This document shows, piece after piece, positions 54,925 through 63,531 of a DNA stretch of 64,000 nt. The notes under the pieces are model-generated. The model ran no database searches. It was not told the origin of the DNA and saw nothing but the letters and a program-made list of their open reading frames with translations. Each line of letters opens with the position of its first letter. Position 1 is the first letter of the stretch. This DNA is from Paenirhodobacter hankyongi (GTDB lineage: Bacteria > Pseudomonadota > Alphaproteobacteria > Rhodobacterales > Rhodobacteraceae): contig NZ_RCHI01000005.1 in the NCBI RefSeq assembly GCF_003664585.1, positions 62,001 through 126,000 on the forward strand, in the 5' to 3' direction. The position numbers and the translations under genes were made by a program.

Positions 54925-56694
54925 TCAGTTCGCCGAGGCGAGCTGCTTCGGCAGCTTGAAGGTCCAGACCATGCCGCCCTGGTTCAGGTAGTTCACCTTC
55001 TTCGCGACCTCGCCGCCCCAGAGCGGCACCGCGCCACCCCAGCCCGACATGACCGAGACATATTGCTCGCCGTCCTGTTCCCAGGTGATCGGCTGGCCGA
55101 CGATGCCCGAGCCGGTCTGGAACGACCACAGCTTCTCGCCGGTGTCGGCGTCGAAGGCGATGAATTCACCCTCGGGGGTGCCGGTGAAGACAAGGCCACC
55201 CGCGGTCGACATCACGCCACCCCAGAGCGGCGCACCGTTCTTGTATTCCCACTTCACCTCGCCGGTGTTCGGGTCCATCGCCTTCAGCGAGCCGATGTAA
55301 TCCTCGAACAGCGGCTTGATGGTGAAGCCCGCGCCCAGATAGGCCGCGCCCTTCTTGTAGCTGATCGGTTCGTTCCAGATGTCCATGCCCCATTCGTTCG
55401 AGGGCACGTAGAACAGGCCGGTCTTCTGGTTGTAGGCCATCGGCATCCAGTTCTTGCCACCAAGGAACGAGGGCACGGCGAAGACCTGCTGCCCCTTGCC
55501 GCCTTCGGCCGCGGCATCGGGGGCGCCGGGGCGGTTTTCCTCGTTGTAGATCGGCCGGCCGTTCTCATCGATGCCCTTGGCCCAGTTGATTTCCTTGACG
55601 AAGGGATGGGCCGAGACGAACTTGCCGTCCGCGCGGTTCAGAACATAGAAGAAGCCGTTGCGGTCGGCAGTGGCGTAGCGCTTGTTGCCGTCCTTGTCGA
55701 CGAAGCCCACGACCTCGTTCACGCCGTCGAAGTCCCAGCCCTCGCGCGGCGTGGTCTGGAAGTGCCACTTGATCTCGCCGGTCTTCGGGTCGATGCCGAC
55801 GCGGCTGGCGGCATAGAGGTTGTCGCCCTTGTTGCCCTCGACCGGCGTGCCGGCGTTGCGCAGGTGGCTGTTCCAGGGCGCCGGGTTGCCCGCACCGAAG
55901 ATCAGCGTGTCGGTGTCGGCGTCATAGGAGCCGCCCAGCCAGGTCGCGCCGCCGCCGGTCTTCCACATGTCGCCCGGCCAGGTCGCGTTGAGCGTGCCCG
56001 TCATGGTGCTTTCCTTGCCCATGTAGGTGCCCATGTTGCCTTCGATCATCGGCCGGGTCCAGACCAGCTCGCCGGTCTCGGCATCGCGCGCCTGCACTTC
56101 GCCGACGATGCCGAATTCACCGCCCGAGTTGCCGGTGACGACGAGCCCGTTCACGATCAGCGGCGCCGCGGTGTAGGAGTATCCCTCCTTGTAATCGGCG
56201 ATCTTCTTGTTCCACTTGACCTTGCCGGTCTTCAGGTCGAGCGCGAGGATGCGCGCGTCGAGCGTGCCGAAATAGATGTTGTCGCCGAAGATCGCCGCGC
56301 CGCGGTTGATGACGTCGCAGCAGGGCAGGATGCCCTCGGGCAGGCGGGCGTCATATTGCCAGACTTCCTTGCCGGTCTTCAGGTCGATCGCATACATGCG
56401 CGAATACGAGCCGGTGATGTACATCATCCCGTCGTAGACGAGCGGCTGGCTTTCCTGGCCGCGCTGCTTCTCGCCCCCCAGCGAGAACGCCCAGGCCGGC
56501 ACCAGGTTCTTGACGTTGTCCTTGTTCAGGATCTCGAGCGGGCTGTAGCGCTGCAGGTTGCGCCCCATCCCGTTGGTCAGCACGTTCTCGGTGCTTTCTT
56601 GATCCTTCAGCAGGTCCTCCTCGGTCACGCCGGCCATGGCCGCCGTGCCGAGACAGGTGATGGCCAGCACCGTGGCCAGAACAAAACGGTTCAT
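54925..56694 (-). CDS. xoxF: Lanthanide-dependent PQQ methanol dehydrogenase
   Basis: Periplasmic quinoprotein of 589 residues with a signal peptide (about 1-21) and eight-bladed propeller W-motifs (for example [18 protein letters not shown]). It has the adjacent cysteine pair Cys125-Cys126 (LPCCDV) that caps PQQ, probable metal ligands Glu193 (GGEFG) and Asn275 (PWNSH), catalytic Asp321 and the diagnostic second Asp323 in GWDFDGVNE. In calcium-dependent MxaF that second position is not Asp, so this is a XoxF/lanthanide enzyme. It oxidises methanol and other small alcohols, passing electrons to the cytochrome c encoded upstream. No mxaI-like subunit is present. Confidence 0.94.
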   Translation of the reverse strand: MNRFVLATVLAITCLGTAAMAGVTEEDLLKDQESTENVLTNGMGRNLQRYSPLEILNKDNVKNLVPAWAFSLGGEKQRGQESQPLVYDGMMYITGSYSRMYAIDLKTGKEVWQYDARLPEGILPCCDVINRGAAIFGDNIYFGTLDARILALDLKTGKVKWNKKIADYKEGYSYTAAPLIVNGLVVTGNSGGEFGIVGEVQARDAETGELVWTRPMIEGNMGTYMGKESTMTGTLNATWPGDMWKTGGGATWLGGSYDADTDTLIFGAGNPAPWNSHLRNAGTPVEGNKGDNLYAASRVGIDPKTGEIKWHFQTTPREGWDFDGVNEVVGFVDKDGNKRYATADRNGFFYVLNRADGKFVSAHPFVKEINWAKGIDENGRPIYNEENRPGAPDAAAEGGKGQQVFAVPSFLGGKNWMPMAYNQKTGLFYVPSNEWGMDIWNEPISYKKGAAYLGAGFTIKPLFEDYIGSLKAMDPNTGEVKWEYKNGAPLWGGVMSTAGGLVFTGTPEGEFIAFDADTGEKLWSFQTGSGIVGQPITWEQDGEQYVSVMSGWGGAVPLWGGEVAKKVNYLNQGGMVWTFKLPKQLASAN

Positions 56695-56797
56695 CGCAGT
56701 CGTCCTCCCGATCTCCCGATCACTCCCTGCCCGCCGGCCGGGCACTGCGCACCGGGAGCGGACTCGGGTTCAAGTATCGGTGAGCGGCGCGAGAGGT

Positions 56798-56813
56798 ATA
56801 TTGTCCATTGGTC
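56798..56813 (-). promoter_or_regulatory. Island motif upstream of xoxF
   Basis: ATATTGTCCATTGGTC on the plus strand (GACCAATGGACAATAT on the xoxF coding strand), 104 bases before the xoxF ATG. It is followed on the plus strand by the small palindrome GGTC-TTAC-GACC (56810-56821). It matches the sites at 54841 and, in its core, 57986. Confidence 0.5.
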
Positions 56814-56844
56814 TTACGACCCCCGGACGGGGGGCGGCAGATGC

Positions 56845-56880
56845 AAAAGGGGGCGCGCGCGGAGATTCCGCGCACGCCCC
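56845..56880 (-). terminator. Terminator of cytochrome c gene
   Basis: A 14-base-pair GC-rich stem with one mismatch (56850-56863 with 56867-56880), followed on the minus strand by CTTTTGC. It lies 20 bases past the cytochrome stop, so xoxF needs its own promoter. Confidence 0.75.
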
Positions 56881-56899
56881 TGAGGCCAGGAAATATCCC

Positions 56900-57295
56900 T
56901 TATTTCTTGAGGCTTGCGAGATAGGTGACGATGAAGTCCTGCACCGTCGGATCCTCGATGCCGACATGGCGCATCTTGGTCCCCGGCACGAACTTGTCGT
57001 TCGCCTCCATCCAGGCCCGCAGGGCGCCGGGCGTCCAGACAAAGCCCGCCTTCTGCAGCGCCTCGGAATAGGGATAGCCCGGGAAGGTGCCGGCGCGGCG
57101 GCCGACCACACCGTCAAGCAGCGGGCCATAGCTCTTCTTGTCGGCATCGACCGAGTGGCAGCGATGGCAGGTGCTGTCGAAATAGGCCTTGCCGGCGGCG
57201 ATCTTCACCGCGTCGGTGGTGTCGGCCGCCGTGGCGGCGCCGCCAAGGGCCGCGAGGCACAGCGCCGCTGCGGCGCCGAAGGCTTTGGGGAACAT
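56900..57295 (-). CDS. Periplasmic class I cytochrome c, probable XoxF electron acceptor
   Basis: Protein of 131 residues with a signal peptide (about 1-23, ending ATAAD), haem motif CHRCH at Cys43-Cys46-His47 and an axial Met108 in GTKMRHVG. The layout (GKAYFDSTCHRCH, SYGPLLDGVVGRRAG) is that of cytochrome c-550/c2-type proteins. Encoded immediately upstream of xoxF, it is the likely partner (XoxG-like) carrying electrons from methanol oxidation to the oxidase. Confidence 0.9.
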   Translation of the reverse strand: MFPKAFGAAAALCLAALGGAATAADTTDAVKIAAGKAYFDSTCHRCHSVDADKKSYGPLLDGVVGRRAGTFPGYPYSEALQKAGFVWTPGALRAWMEANDKFVPGTKMRHVGIEDPTVQDFIVTYLASLKK

Positions 57296-57395
57296 GCGCT
57301 TTCTCCTGTGTCTGAGCTGGGGGAAGGTTAGGTCGGGGACGCCACCTCCGGGCTTGATGCAGGTCAAACCCGTCATGCGACTTTGGTCGCGGTTC

Positions 57396-57932
57396 TCACG
57401 ACAGCGGCGCATATTTCCAGTTGTCCGCGTCGGGGGTCACCTCGTCGAGGTCATAGTCTGCGCCCTGCAGCCGGCGCGCCACCGGCAGCCCCGCCTCGGC
57501 GGCGCGGTCGACCATCGCCCTGCCCCGCGCCTCGTCGCGCGCCACACCGCGCCCGCGCATCAGGTCGAGCCCGAAGTTGAAGGCGCCGACCGGGTCGCCC
57601 GCCTCGGCCGCCTGCCGGTCCCATTCGGCCGCCGCCTGCGGATCGAGCGGCCCGCCAAGCCCGTTGTCGTCAAGCTGGCTCATCCAGGTCATCGCCCCGG
57701 TCCAGCCATCCGCGGCGCAGCGCTCGAACAGGCCGCGCGCCTCGACATGGCGGCCCGACTTGGTGATGAAATAGCCCGTCGCGCAATTCGTCATCGAGGT
57801 CTCGCCGCGGCCGACGTCGCGCAGCACCCGCTCGATCGTCAGCTCCTCGGGGTTCAGATCGCCCCCGGGTTCCTCGGCGAAGCCCGGCAGCGCCAGCGCC
57901 GAGGTGATCGCTGCAAGCATCCATGTCTTCAT
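57396..57932 (-). CDS. Exported Sel1-repeat protein
   Basis: Protein of 178 residues with a signal peptide (1-19, ending GFA). It has Sel1-type helical repeats: WTGAMTWMSQLDDNGLGGPL and FNFGLDLMRGRGVARDEARG, each with the alanine/glycine pattern of the family. One Cys pair (C..C at NCATGY and ERCAADG) may form a disulfide. It is presumably a periplasmic protein-protein adaptor. It is first in the minus-strand run towards the cytochrome and xoxF and divergent from the uptake system. Confidence 0.72.
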   Translation of the reverse strand: MKTWMLAAITSALALPGFAEEPGGDLNPEELTIERVLRDVGRGETSMTNCATGYFITKSGRHVEARGLFERCAADGWTGAMTWMSQLDDNGLGGPLDPQAAAEWDRQAAEAGDPVGAFNFGLDLMRGRGVARDEARGRAMVDRAAEAGLPVARRLQGADYDLDEVTPDADNWKYAPLS

Positions 57933-57985
57933 CGCGAGTCCTCCTGCCTCCAGCCTAGCGCGCGCGGGTCCGCGCCCGACCTAGA

Positions 57986-57993
57986 CATTGGTC
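57986..57993 (-). promoter_or_regulatory. Core of island motif in the divergent region
   Basis: CATTGGTC on the plus strand, in the same orientation relative to the minus-strand genes as the longer matches at 56798 and 54841, 54 bases before the Sel1-protein ATG. Only the eight-base core is conserved here, so by itself this is weak. Confidence 0.35.
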
Positions 57994-58044
57994 GTATTGC
58001 GGGGGCGCGACCGGCCCGCCCACCTTGGCCGGAGGGAGGACGTC

Positions 58045-59220
58045 ATGAAACGGATGCTGGCAGGAGTGCTGGCCGGCGGGCTTGCGGGCGCGACCGGGGC
58101 GCAGGCAGAGATGCTGCGGATCGACTGGCTCGAGCGGCAGGTCGTGCCGCCGCCGGTGCTGTCGAACATGCAGGCCGAGCCCGCGACGCTTGGCCTTGAT
58201 GGTGCGCGGCTGTCGCTGGCCGACATTGCCACGACCGGCAAGTTCACCGGGCAGGAGTATCGGCTGGTCGAGACCGTGGTGCCGCCCGAGGCGGACTTCC
58301 TGCCCGCGGCCAGGGCGGCGCTGGCCGACGGTGCGCGGGTTCTCGTCGTGCGCGCGCCCGCGGCCGATCTGCTGGCGCTGGCCGATCTGCCCGAGGCGCG
58401 GGGCGCGCTGATCTTCAACACCGATGCGCCGGATGAGGCGCTGCGCGGCACCGATTGCCGGGCGAATGTGCTGCACACCCTGCCCTCCTATGCGATGCGC
58501 ACCGATGCGCTGGCGCAGTTCATCGTGACGAAGCGCTGGACGCATCTGGCGATGATCGAGGGCACGCTGCCCGAGGACCGCGCCTATGCCGCGGCGCTGC
58601 GGGCATCTTTGACGAAATTCGGCCTGTCGCTCGCCGCCGAGAAGACCTGGGATTTCGACGCCAACATGCGCCGCGCCGCCGCCGCCGAGGTGCCGCTTTT
58701 CACCCAGGACCTGCCCGAGCATGACCTGCTGCTGGTGGCGGACGAGCCCGGCGATTTCGCCCGCTATGTCGCCTATAACACCTGGCTGCCGCGCCCGCTG
58801 GCGGGCTCCGAGGGGGCAAAGCCCGTCGGCTGGGCCGGCGTGGTCGAACAGAACGGCGCCGCGCAGCTGCAAAACCGCTTTCGCGACCTGGCCGGACGCG
58901 AGATGAGTGCCGACGACTATGCCGCCTGGGTCGCCATTGCCGCAATCGGTGAGGCCGCGACGCGCACCAAGGCCACCGATGCCGCCACGCTGCGCGGCTA
59001 CCTCCTTTCCGACAAGGCCCGCATCGGCGGCTTTCTCGGCCGCCCGCTCGGCTTTCGCGACTGGGATGGCCAGCTGCGCCAGCCGATCCCGATCGTCACA
59101 GAGCGCGCCGTGGTGGCGCAGGCGCCGTTCGAGGGCTTCCTGCACGCCACGAACGAGCTCGACACCCTCGGCCCCGACCGGCCCGAAACCCAATGCACTG
59201 CCTTCGGAGGCGCGAAATGA
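58045..59220 (+). CDS. LutA-like ABC periplasmic binding protein (PQQ alcohol system)
   Basis: Protein of 391 residues with a signal peptide (about 1-22, ending AQA). It belongs to the periplasmic-binding group tied to PQQ-dependent alcohol dehydrogenases: RGTDCRANVLHTLPSYAMR, KRWTHLAMIEGTLPEDRAYA, and an ending TQCTAFGG. By order and type it matches LutA of Methylobacterium and a component of PedA1A2BC of Pseudomonas putida, which serve lanthanide uptake. The ATG at 58045 follows GGAGGGAGGA. It overlaps the next gene by four bases. Confidence 0.83.
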   Translation: MKRMLAGVLAGGLAGATGAQAEMLRIDWLERQVVPPPVLSNMQAEPATLGLDGARLSLADIATTGKFTGQEYRLVETVVPPEADFLPAARAALADGARVLVVRAPAADLLALADLPEARGALIFNTDAPDEALRGTDCRANVLHTLPSYAMRTDALAQFIVTKRWTHLAMIEGTLPEDRAYAAALRASLTKFGLSLAAEKTWDFDANMRRAAAAEVPLFTQDLPEHDLLLVADEPGDFARYVAYNTWLPRPLAGSEGAKPVGWAGVVEQNGAAQLQNRFRDLAGREMSADDYAAWVAIAAIGEAATRTKATDAATLRGYLLSDKARIGGFLGRPLGFRDWDGQLRQPIPIVTERAVVAQAPFEGFLHATNELDTLGPDRPETQCTAFGGAK

Positions 59221-60176
59221 TCCGGACCCTGTTGCTGACCACCCTGCTCGCCTCGCCGGCCCTCGCTGACGAGATCTGGGTGACGAACGAGATGGACGAC
59301 ACGCTGAGCGTGATCGACGTCGACACGCTGGCGGTGACCGCGACCTATCCCATCGGCGAACGCCCCCGCGGCGTCACCTTTTCAAAGGATTTCAAATACC
59401 TCTACGTCTGCGCCTCGGACAGCAATGCGGTGCAGGTGATCGACCCCGACACCGGCACCGTGCTGCACGATCTGCCCTCGGGCGACGATCCCGAACAGTT
59501 CGTCCTCGCCCCCGATGACCGGCTTCTCTACATCGCGAACGAGAATGACGCGGTGACGACGGTGGTCGACACCCAGACCCGCAAGGTGGTGGCGCAGATC
59601 GACGTCGGCGTCGAGCCCGAGGGCATGGGCATCTCGCCCGATGGCAAGGTCCAGGTGACGACCTCGGAAACCACCAACATGGCCCATTGGATCGACACGC
59701 AAACCCACAAGATCATTGCGAATTCTCTGGTCGACTCGCGCCCCCGACACGCCGAGTTCAGCCCCGACGGATCCGAGCTTTGGGTGAGTTCGGAAATCGG
59801 CGGCACGGTTGCGGTGTTCGATGCCGCGACGCAGGTCGAGAAAGGCAAGATCTCCTTCGCGATCAAGGGGGTGCGGGCCGAAAAGATCCAGCCGGTGGGG
59901 ATGCTCTTCTCGCCCGATGCGACGAAGGTTTTTGTTGCCCTCGGCCCGGCGAACCACATCGCCGTGGTCGATGCGAAGACGCTGACGGTCGAGCGCTACA
60001 TCCTCGTCGGCCGCCGCGTCTGGCACATGGCGTTCTCGCCCGATCAGACCAGGCTCTTCACCACCAACGGCGTTTCGGGTGACGTGACGGTGATCGACGT
60101 GGCAAGCCTCGAGCCCGTCGCGACGATCAAGGTCGGCCGCTTCCCCTGGGGCGCTGCCGCGCGCCAGACTCCCTGA
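59217..60176 (+). CDS. LutB-like periplasmic YVTN beta-propeller protein
   Basis: Protein of 319 residues with a signal peptide (1-17, ending ALA). The mature protein is a seven-bladed YVTN-type propeller (NEMDDTLSVIDVDTLAVTAT, HIAVVDAKTLTVERYI, VSGDVTVIDVASLEPVATIK). Proteins of this kind (PQQ-dependent catabolism-associated beta-propeller) always accompany the ABC genes seen here. They probably bind or hand over the transported metal or substrate in the periplasm; the exact role is unproven. Confidence 0.85.
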   Translation: MIRTLLLTTLLASPALADEIWVTNEMDDTLSVIDVDTLAVTATYPIGERPRGVTFSKDFKYLYVCASDSNAVQVIDPDTGTVLHDLPSGDDPEQFVLAPDDRLLYIANENDAVTTVVDTQTRKVVAQIDVGVEPEGMGISPDGKVQVTTSETTNMAHWIDTQTHKIIANSLVDSRPRHAEFSPDGSELWVSSEIGGTVAVFDAATQVEKGKISFAIKGVRAEKIQPVGMLFSPDATKVFVALGPANHIAVVDAKTLTVERYILVGRRVWHMAFSPDQTRLFTTNGVSGDVTVIDVASLEPVATIKVGRFPWGAAARQTP

Positions 60177-60193
60177 CGAAGAAAGGTATTTCA

Positions 60194-60640
60194 ATGCGTT
60201 CCATTGCTTTCCTGATGTGCTTTCTGAGCCTGATGCTCGCCCATCCTGCGCTTGCCGAGGACGATGACGACGATGCCGCGCCGCCGGCGGGCCTGCTCGC
60301 TGGCCCGAACAAGTCCGAGCTGCCCGAGGTGATCCTCTCGGTGGGCGAGCCGCTCGGCGGCCCCTGGGCGCTCAAGTCGGGCCATTACTACGAGGTGAAG
60401 ATCACCGCCGATGGCTCTGGCGAGATTGGCCTTTCCGGTGCCGATTTCTTCCGCGCGATCTGGGTCGACGAGGTCGTCATCAAGGGGCTGGAGGTCCGCC
60501 CGATGGGCCTGCATTCAATCGAGTTCGACCGCGCCGGCACGATGGAGATCGGCTTCGTCGCGGTGAAGCCCGGGCATTACAGCCTGGCCATTCCCGGCTC
60601 CTCCGGCGCCGAGCAGCGGCTGGAGATCACCATTGACTGA
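60194..60640 (+). CDS. Exported acidic protein of the lanthanide/ABC operon
   Basis: Protein of 148 residues. After signal peptide cleavage at ALA-21, the mature N-terminus is EDDDDDAAPP, an acidic cluster suited to binding a trivalent or divalent metal. The rest is predicted beta-sandwich (GHYYEVKITADGSGEIGLSG; MEIGFVAVKPGHYSLAIPG), somewhat cupredoxin-like but without copper ligands. The TTG start of the ATPase gene overlaps its end by eight bases. It is unrecognised beyond this; a metal-chaperone role is inferred from context. Confidence 0.7.
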   Translation: MRSIAFLMCFLSLMLAHPALAEDDDDDAAPPAGLLAGPNKSELPEVILSVGEPLGGPWALKSGHYYEVKITADGSGEIGLSGADFFRAIWVDEVVIKGLEVRPMGLHSIEFDRAGTMEIGFVAVKPGHYSLAIPGSSGAEQRLEITID

Positions 60641-61352
60641 AGCGTTGCGCGTCGCCGGGCTGAGCCACGACTGGGGCCGCAAGCCGGCGCTGCGCGACGT
60701 GTCCTTCGCCGTGCCCGAGGGGCGGTTCTGTGCGCTCCTCGGCCCCAATGGCGCGGGCAAGTCGACGCTGATGGCGGTGCTGACCGGGCTGATCCGACCG
60801 GCCCCCGGCGTCGTCAGCGTGGGCGGCCACGACCTTGGCCGCAGCCCGCGTGCGGCGCTGGCCCGGATCGGTGTGGTCTATCAGGCGCCGACCTATGACC
60901 TCGACCGCTCCGTCTTCGCAAATCTCAAGTATTTCGCGGCCTTGCAGGGGCTTTCCGGAGCGGAGGCGCGGGAACGGATCGCCACCTCGCTGGCCCGGCT
61001 GGGGATGGAGGAGCGCGCCGGCGAGAAGGTCGCGGCACTGAACGGCGGGCATCGGCGGCGGATGGAGATCGCCCGCGCGCTGATCCATGCGCCGCGGCTC
61101 CTGCTGCTTGACGAGCCGACCGTGGGCCTCGACGCCCCGGCCCGCGCCGCGATCACCGCCCATGTCCATGCGCTGACCGCCGAGGGGATCTCGGTGCTCT
61201 GGGCGACGCATCTGGTGGACGAGCTGCACCCGGACGATGACCTTGTGCTCTTGCATCAGGGCCGCGTTGCCGCTGCCGGCCGGGTCGATGCCGTCACCGG
61301 CGCGACCCCCTTGGCCGAGTGGTTCCTCGCCCGGACCGGAGCCGCCGCATGA
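60633..61352 (+). CDS. LutE-like ABC ATPase (PQQ alcohol system)
   Basis: Protein of 239 residues: Walker A GPNGAGKST (37-45), Q-loop VYQAPTYDLDRS, Walker B LLLLDEPT with Asp160/Glu161 and H-loop ATHLVDEL. The signature motif is LNGGH (136-140) instead of LSGGQ, a variant of this transporter group. The start is TTG at 60633 inside the preceding gene; no closer ATG gives the N-terminus. It energises the permease encoded next. Confidence 0.87.
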   Translation: MTEALRVAGLSHDWGRKPALRDVSFAVPEGRFCALLGPNGAGKSTLMAVLTGLIRPAPGVVSVGGHDLGRSPRAALARIGVVYQAPTYDLDRSVFANLKYFAALQGLSGAEARERIATSLARLGMEERAGEKVAALNGGHRRRMEIARALIHAPRLLLLDEPTVGLDAPARAAITAHVHALTAEGISVLWATHLVDELHPDDDLVLLHQGRVAAAGRVDAVTGATPLAEWFLARTGAAA

Positions 61353-62128
61353 AGGCCCTGATCGCCGCCCGCGCCATCATTACCCGCGAGCTTGCCCGAT
61401 TCGTCACGCAGCGCGAGCGTTTCTTCGCCGCGCTGGTGCGGCCACTGGTCTGGCTTTTTGTCTTCGCCGCGGGGTTCCGGGCGGCACTCGGTCTGTCGAT
61501 CATCCCGCCATACAAGACCTATATCAGCTATGAAACCTACATCGTTCCAGGGCTTTGCGGGATGATCTTGCTGTTTTCCGGGATGCAGAGCTCGCTCTCG
61601 CTGGTGAACGATCGCGAAAGCGGCACGATGCGGCTGATGCTGACGGCACCCTGGCCGCGCTGGTTCCTGCTCGGCGCGAAATTGCTGGCCGGGGCCATGG
61701 TCGGGCTGCTGCAGGTGGCGGTTTTCCTTGGGATCGCATGGTTTTATGGCCTGAAGTTCAGCGCCGTTGGATACCTTGCCGCGCTGCCCGCGCTGGCGCT
61801 GGCCGGGATCATGCTGGGCGCGCTCGGGCTGTTCCTCTCGGCCCGTATCCGCCAGCTTGAAAACTTCGCCGGGGTGATGAATTTCGTGATCTTCCCGATG
61901 TTCTTCCTGTCAACCGCGCTCTACCCGCTGTGGAAGATGCAGGAGAGTTCACCTCTCCTTGCAACCCTTTGTGAAATCAACCCTTTCACCCATGCGGTCG
62001 AGCTTGTGCGCTTTGCGCTCTACGGTCAGCTGAACCTTGCCGCGCTTGGCTGGACGGTGCTGGCCTTCGCCCTCTTCTTCGGGCTGGCGCTCCTGGGTTA
62101 CGAGCCCGCCCGCACCCGCTCGCGCTGA
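61349..62128 (+). CDS. LutF-like ABC-2 type permease (PQQ alcohol system)
   Basis: ABC-2 permease of 259 residues with six membrane helices: RPLVWLFVFAAGFRAALGL, ETYIVPGLCGMILLFSGMQS, NDRESGTMRLMLTAPWPRW and the late INPFTHAVELVRFALYG. The ATG overlaps the ATPase stop (ATGA). ABC-2 folds usually export, yet this group is needed for lanthanide uptake in Methylobacterium and Pseudomonas. Its last 31 bases overlap the convergent ATPase gene. Confidence 0.85.
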   Translation: MKALIAARAIITRELARFVTQRERFFAALVRPLVWLFVFAAGFRAALGLSIIPPYKTYISYETYIVPGLCGMILLFSGMQSSLSLVNDRESGTMRLMLTAPWPRWFLLGAKLLAGAMVGLLQVAVFLGIAWFYGLKFSAVGYLAALPALALAGIMLGALGLFLSARIRQLENFAGVMNFVIFPMFFLSTALYPLWKMQESSPLLATLCEINPFTHAVELVRFALYGQLNLAALGWTVLAFALFFGLALLGYEPARTRSR

Positions 62129-62718
62129 TCCTCGATCAGCCGCGCCGGCCGGCCGTCCAGCCGCGCGCGGCGGGTGGCAAGCGTCGCAAGTTCGTGCTCG
62201 GCATGCGACGCCAAAACCACGGCCGGCCGGGTCTCGGCGATCAGCGCGGCGGTGAGGGCAAGCAGATCCTCGATCCGCTCGGCATCGAGCGAGGCGAAGG
62301 GCTCGTCGAGGATCAGGAGTTCGGGGCGCCCGACGAAGGCGCGTGCAATCCCCACCCGCCGTGCCTGACCGAGTGAAAGCTGTCCGGGCCAGCGCCGCTC
62401 CAGCCCAGCAAGGCCGACGCGGGCGAGCATCTCGGCGGCCTCGGCTGTCGTGGCGCCGGTCGGGATCGTGACATTGTCGATCACCCGTCGCCAGGGCATC
62501 AGCGTCGGGCTCTGGAACACCATGGCGCGGCGGCCCGGCGCCTCGAGCCCCCCCTCGAAGCGGCGGTCGATGCCCGCGAGGATGCGCAGCAGCGTGCTTT
62601 TGCCGGCCCCCGAGGGGCCCGAGATGCCCAGCACCTCGCCCGGCTCGACGCGCAGCCGCATCGGGCCGAGCACCTGGGTCGCACCGAAACTTTTCGCGGT
62701 CAGATCGAGGGCGATCAT
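62098..62718 (-). CDS. NitT/TauT-type ABC ATPase
   Basis: Small ATPase of 206 residues: Walker A GPSGAGKST (34-42), FQSPTLMPWRRVIDNV as Q-loop region, Walker B LLILDEPFASLD and H-loop VLASHAEHE. The signature reads LSLGQ (114-118) in place of LSGGQ. The start at 62718 overlaps the permease stop (ATGA); another ATG at 62730 is possible. Its 3' end overlaps the convergent LutF-like gene by 31 bases. Confidence 0.83.
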   Translation of the reverse strand: MIALDLTAKSFGATQVLGPMRLRVEPGEVLGISGPSGAGKSTLLRILAGIDRRFEGGLEAPGRRAMVFQSPTLMPWRRVIDNVTIPTGATTAEAAEMLARVGLAGLERRWPGQLSLGQARRVGIARAFVGRPELLILDEPFASLDAERIEDLLALTAALIAETRPAVVLASHAEHELATLATRRARLDGRPARLIEDQRERVRAGS

Positions 62719-63527
62719 TGCGTCCTCCATCTTGCGGCGCGCGCCGCGAGCGGCGCGATCAGCAGCGCCTCGAGCGCCAGCATGACCGCGACGAAGGCCA
62801 GAGCATTCGCCAGAACCCCTGTGATATCAAACACCTGGAAGTCGAGGTGAAGGCGGAACCCGATGCCGTCCGAGCGTCCCAGGAACTCGACCACCAGCAC
62901 GATCTTCCAGATCAGCGCCAGCCCCGCGCGCGCCGCCGACACCAGATGCGGCACCAGTTGCGGCAGGACGATGTGGCGCAGCCGTGCAAGCCACCCCATC
63001 CGGTAGACCTGTGCCATCGCGGCCAGGTCCGCGTCGAGCACCCGCACCCCCTCGCGCAGCATCAGCGTGACGAGCGGCACCTTGTTCAGCGCCACCGCGG
63101 CGATCGCCGCGCTCTCGTTCAGCCCGATCCAGAGGTAGCACAGCACGATGGTGACCAGCGCCGGGATGGTGTTGAAGACGGTGAGCCACGGATCGAGCCA
63201 GCGGTCGAGCCGCGGCATCAGGCCAAGGACGATTCCCGCCGCCGTCCCCGCCGCCATGGCGAGCACAAAGCTCAGCCCGACGCGGCGCAACGTGGCGGCC
63301 AGATCGGGCAGGATCGCCCCCGAGACGATCCCCTGCCAGAGCGCCGGCAGCACCTGCTGTGGCCCGGGCGCGCGCAGCGGATCGGCGAGAAGCGCCGACA
63401 GCCCGGCCCAGAGCAGCACCAGCACGGCCAGCGAGGCCAGCACGCGGAACAGGCCGCGCAGCGAGGGCGGTTTCGGCACCTCGCTGCGCGCCGTCCGGGC
63501 CAGCCCTGTGCGTGCGACGCTGCTCAT
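62715..63527 (-). CDS. NitT/TauT-type ABC permease
   Basis: Protein of 270 residues with about six helices. The BPD_transp_1 domain has an EAA-like loop (AAMAQVYRMGWLARLRHIVL) and typical GLALIWKIVLVVEFLG and FNTIPALVTIVLCYLWIGL. The family imports nitrate, taurine, sulfonates, thiamine precursors or other organic ligands. It starts four bases after the stop of the binding-protein gene. Confidence 0.85.
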   Translation of the reverse strand: MSSVARTGLARTARSEVPKPPSLRGLFRVLASLAVLVLLWAGLSALLADPLRAPGPQQVLPALWQGIVSGAILPDLAATLRRVGLSFVLAMAAGTAAGIVLGLMPRLDRWLDPWLTVFNTIPALVTIVLCYLWIGLNESAAIAAVALNKVPLVTLMLREGVRVLDADLAAMAQVYRMGWLARLRHIVLPQLVPHLVSAARAGLALIWKIVLVVEFLGRSDGIGFRLHLDFQVFDITGVLANALAFVAVMLALEALLIAPLAARAARWRTQ

Positions 63528-63531
63528 CGGC

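Noticed and set aside
54925-56694. Calcium-dependent MxaF methanol dehydrogenase
   Set aside because: The second aspartate after the catalytic one (Asp323) and lack of mxaI/mxaG-type neighbours point to XoxF.
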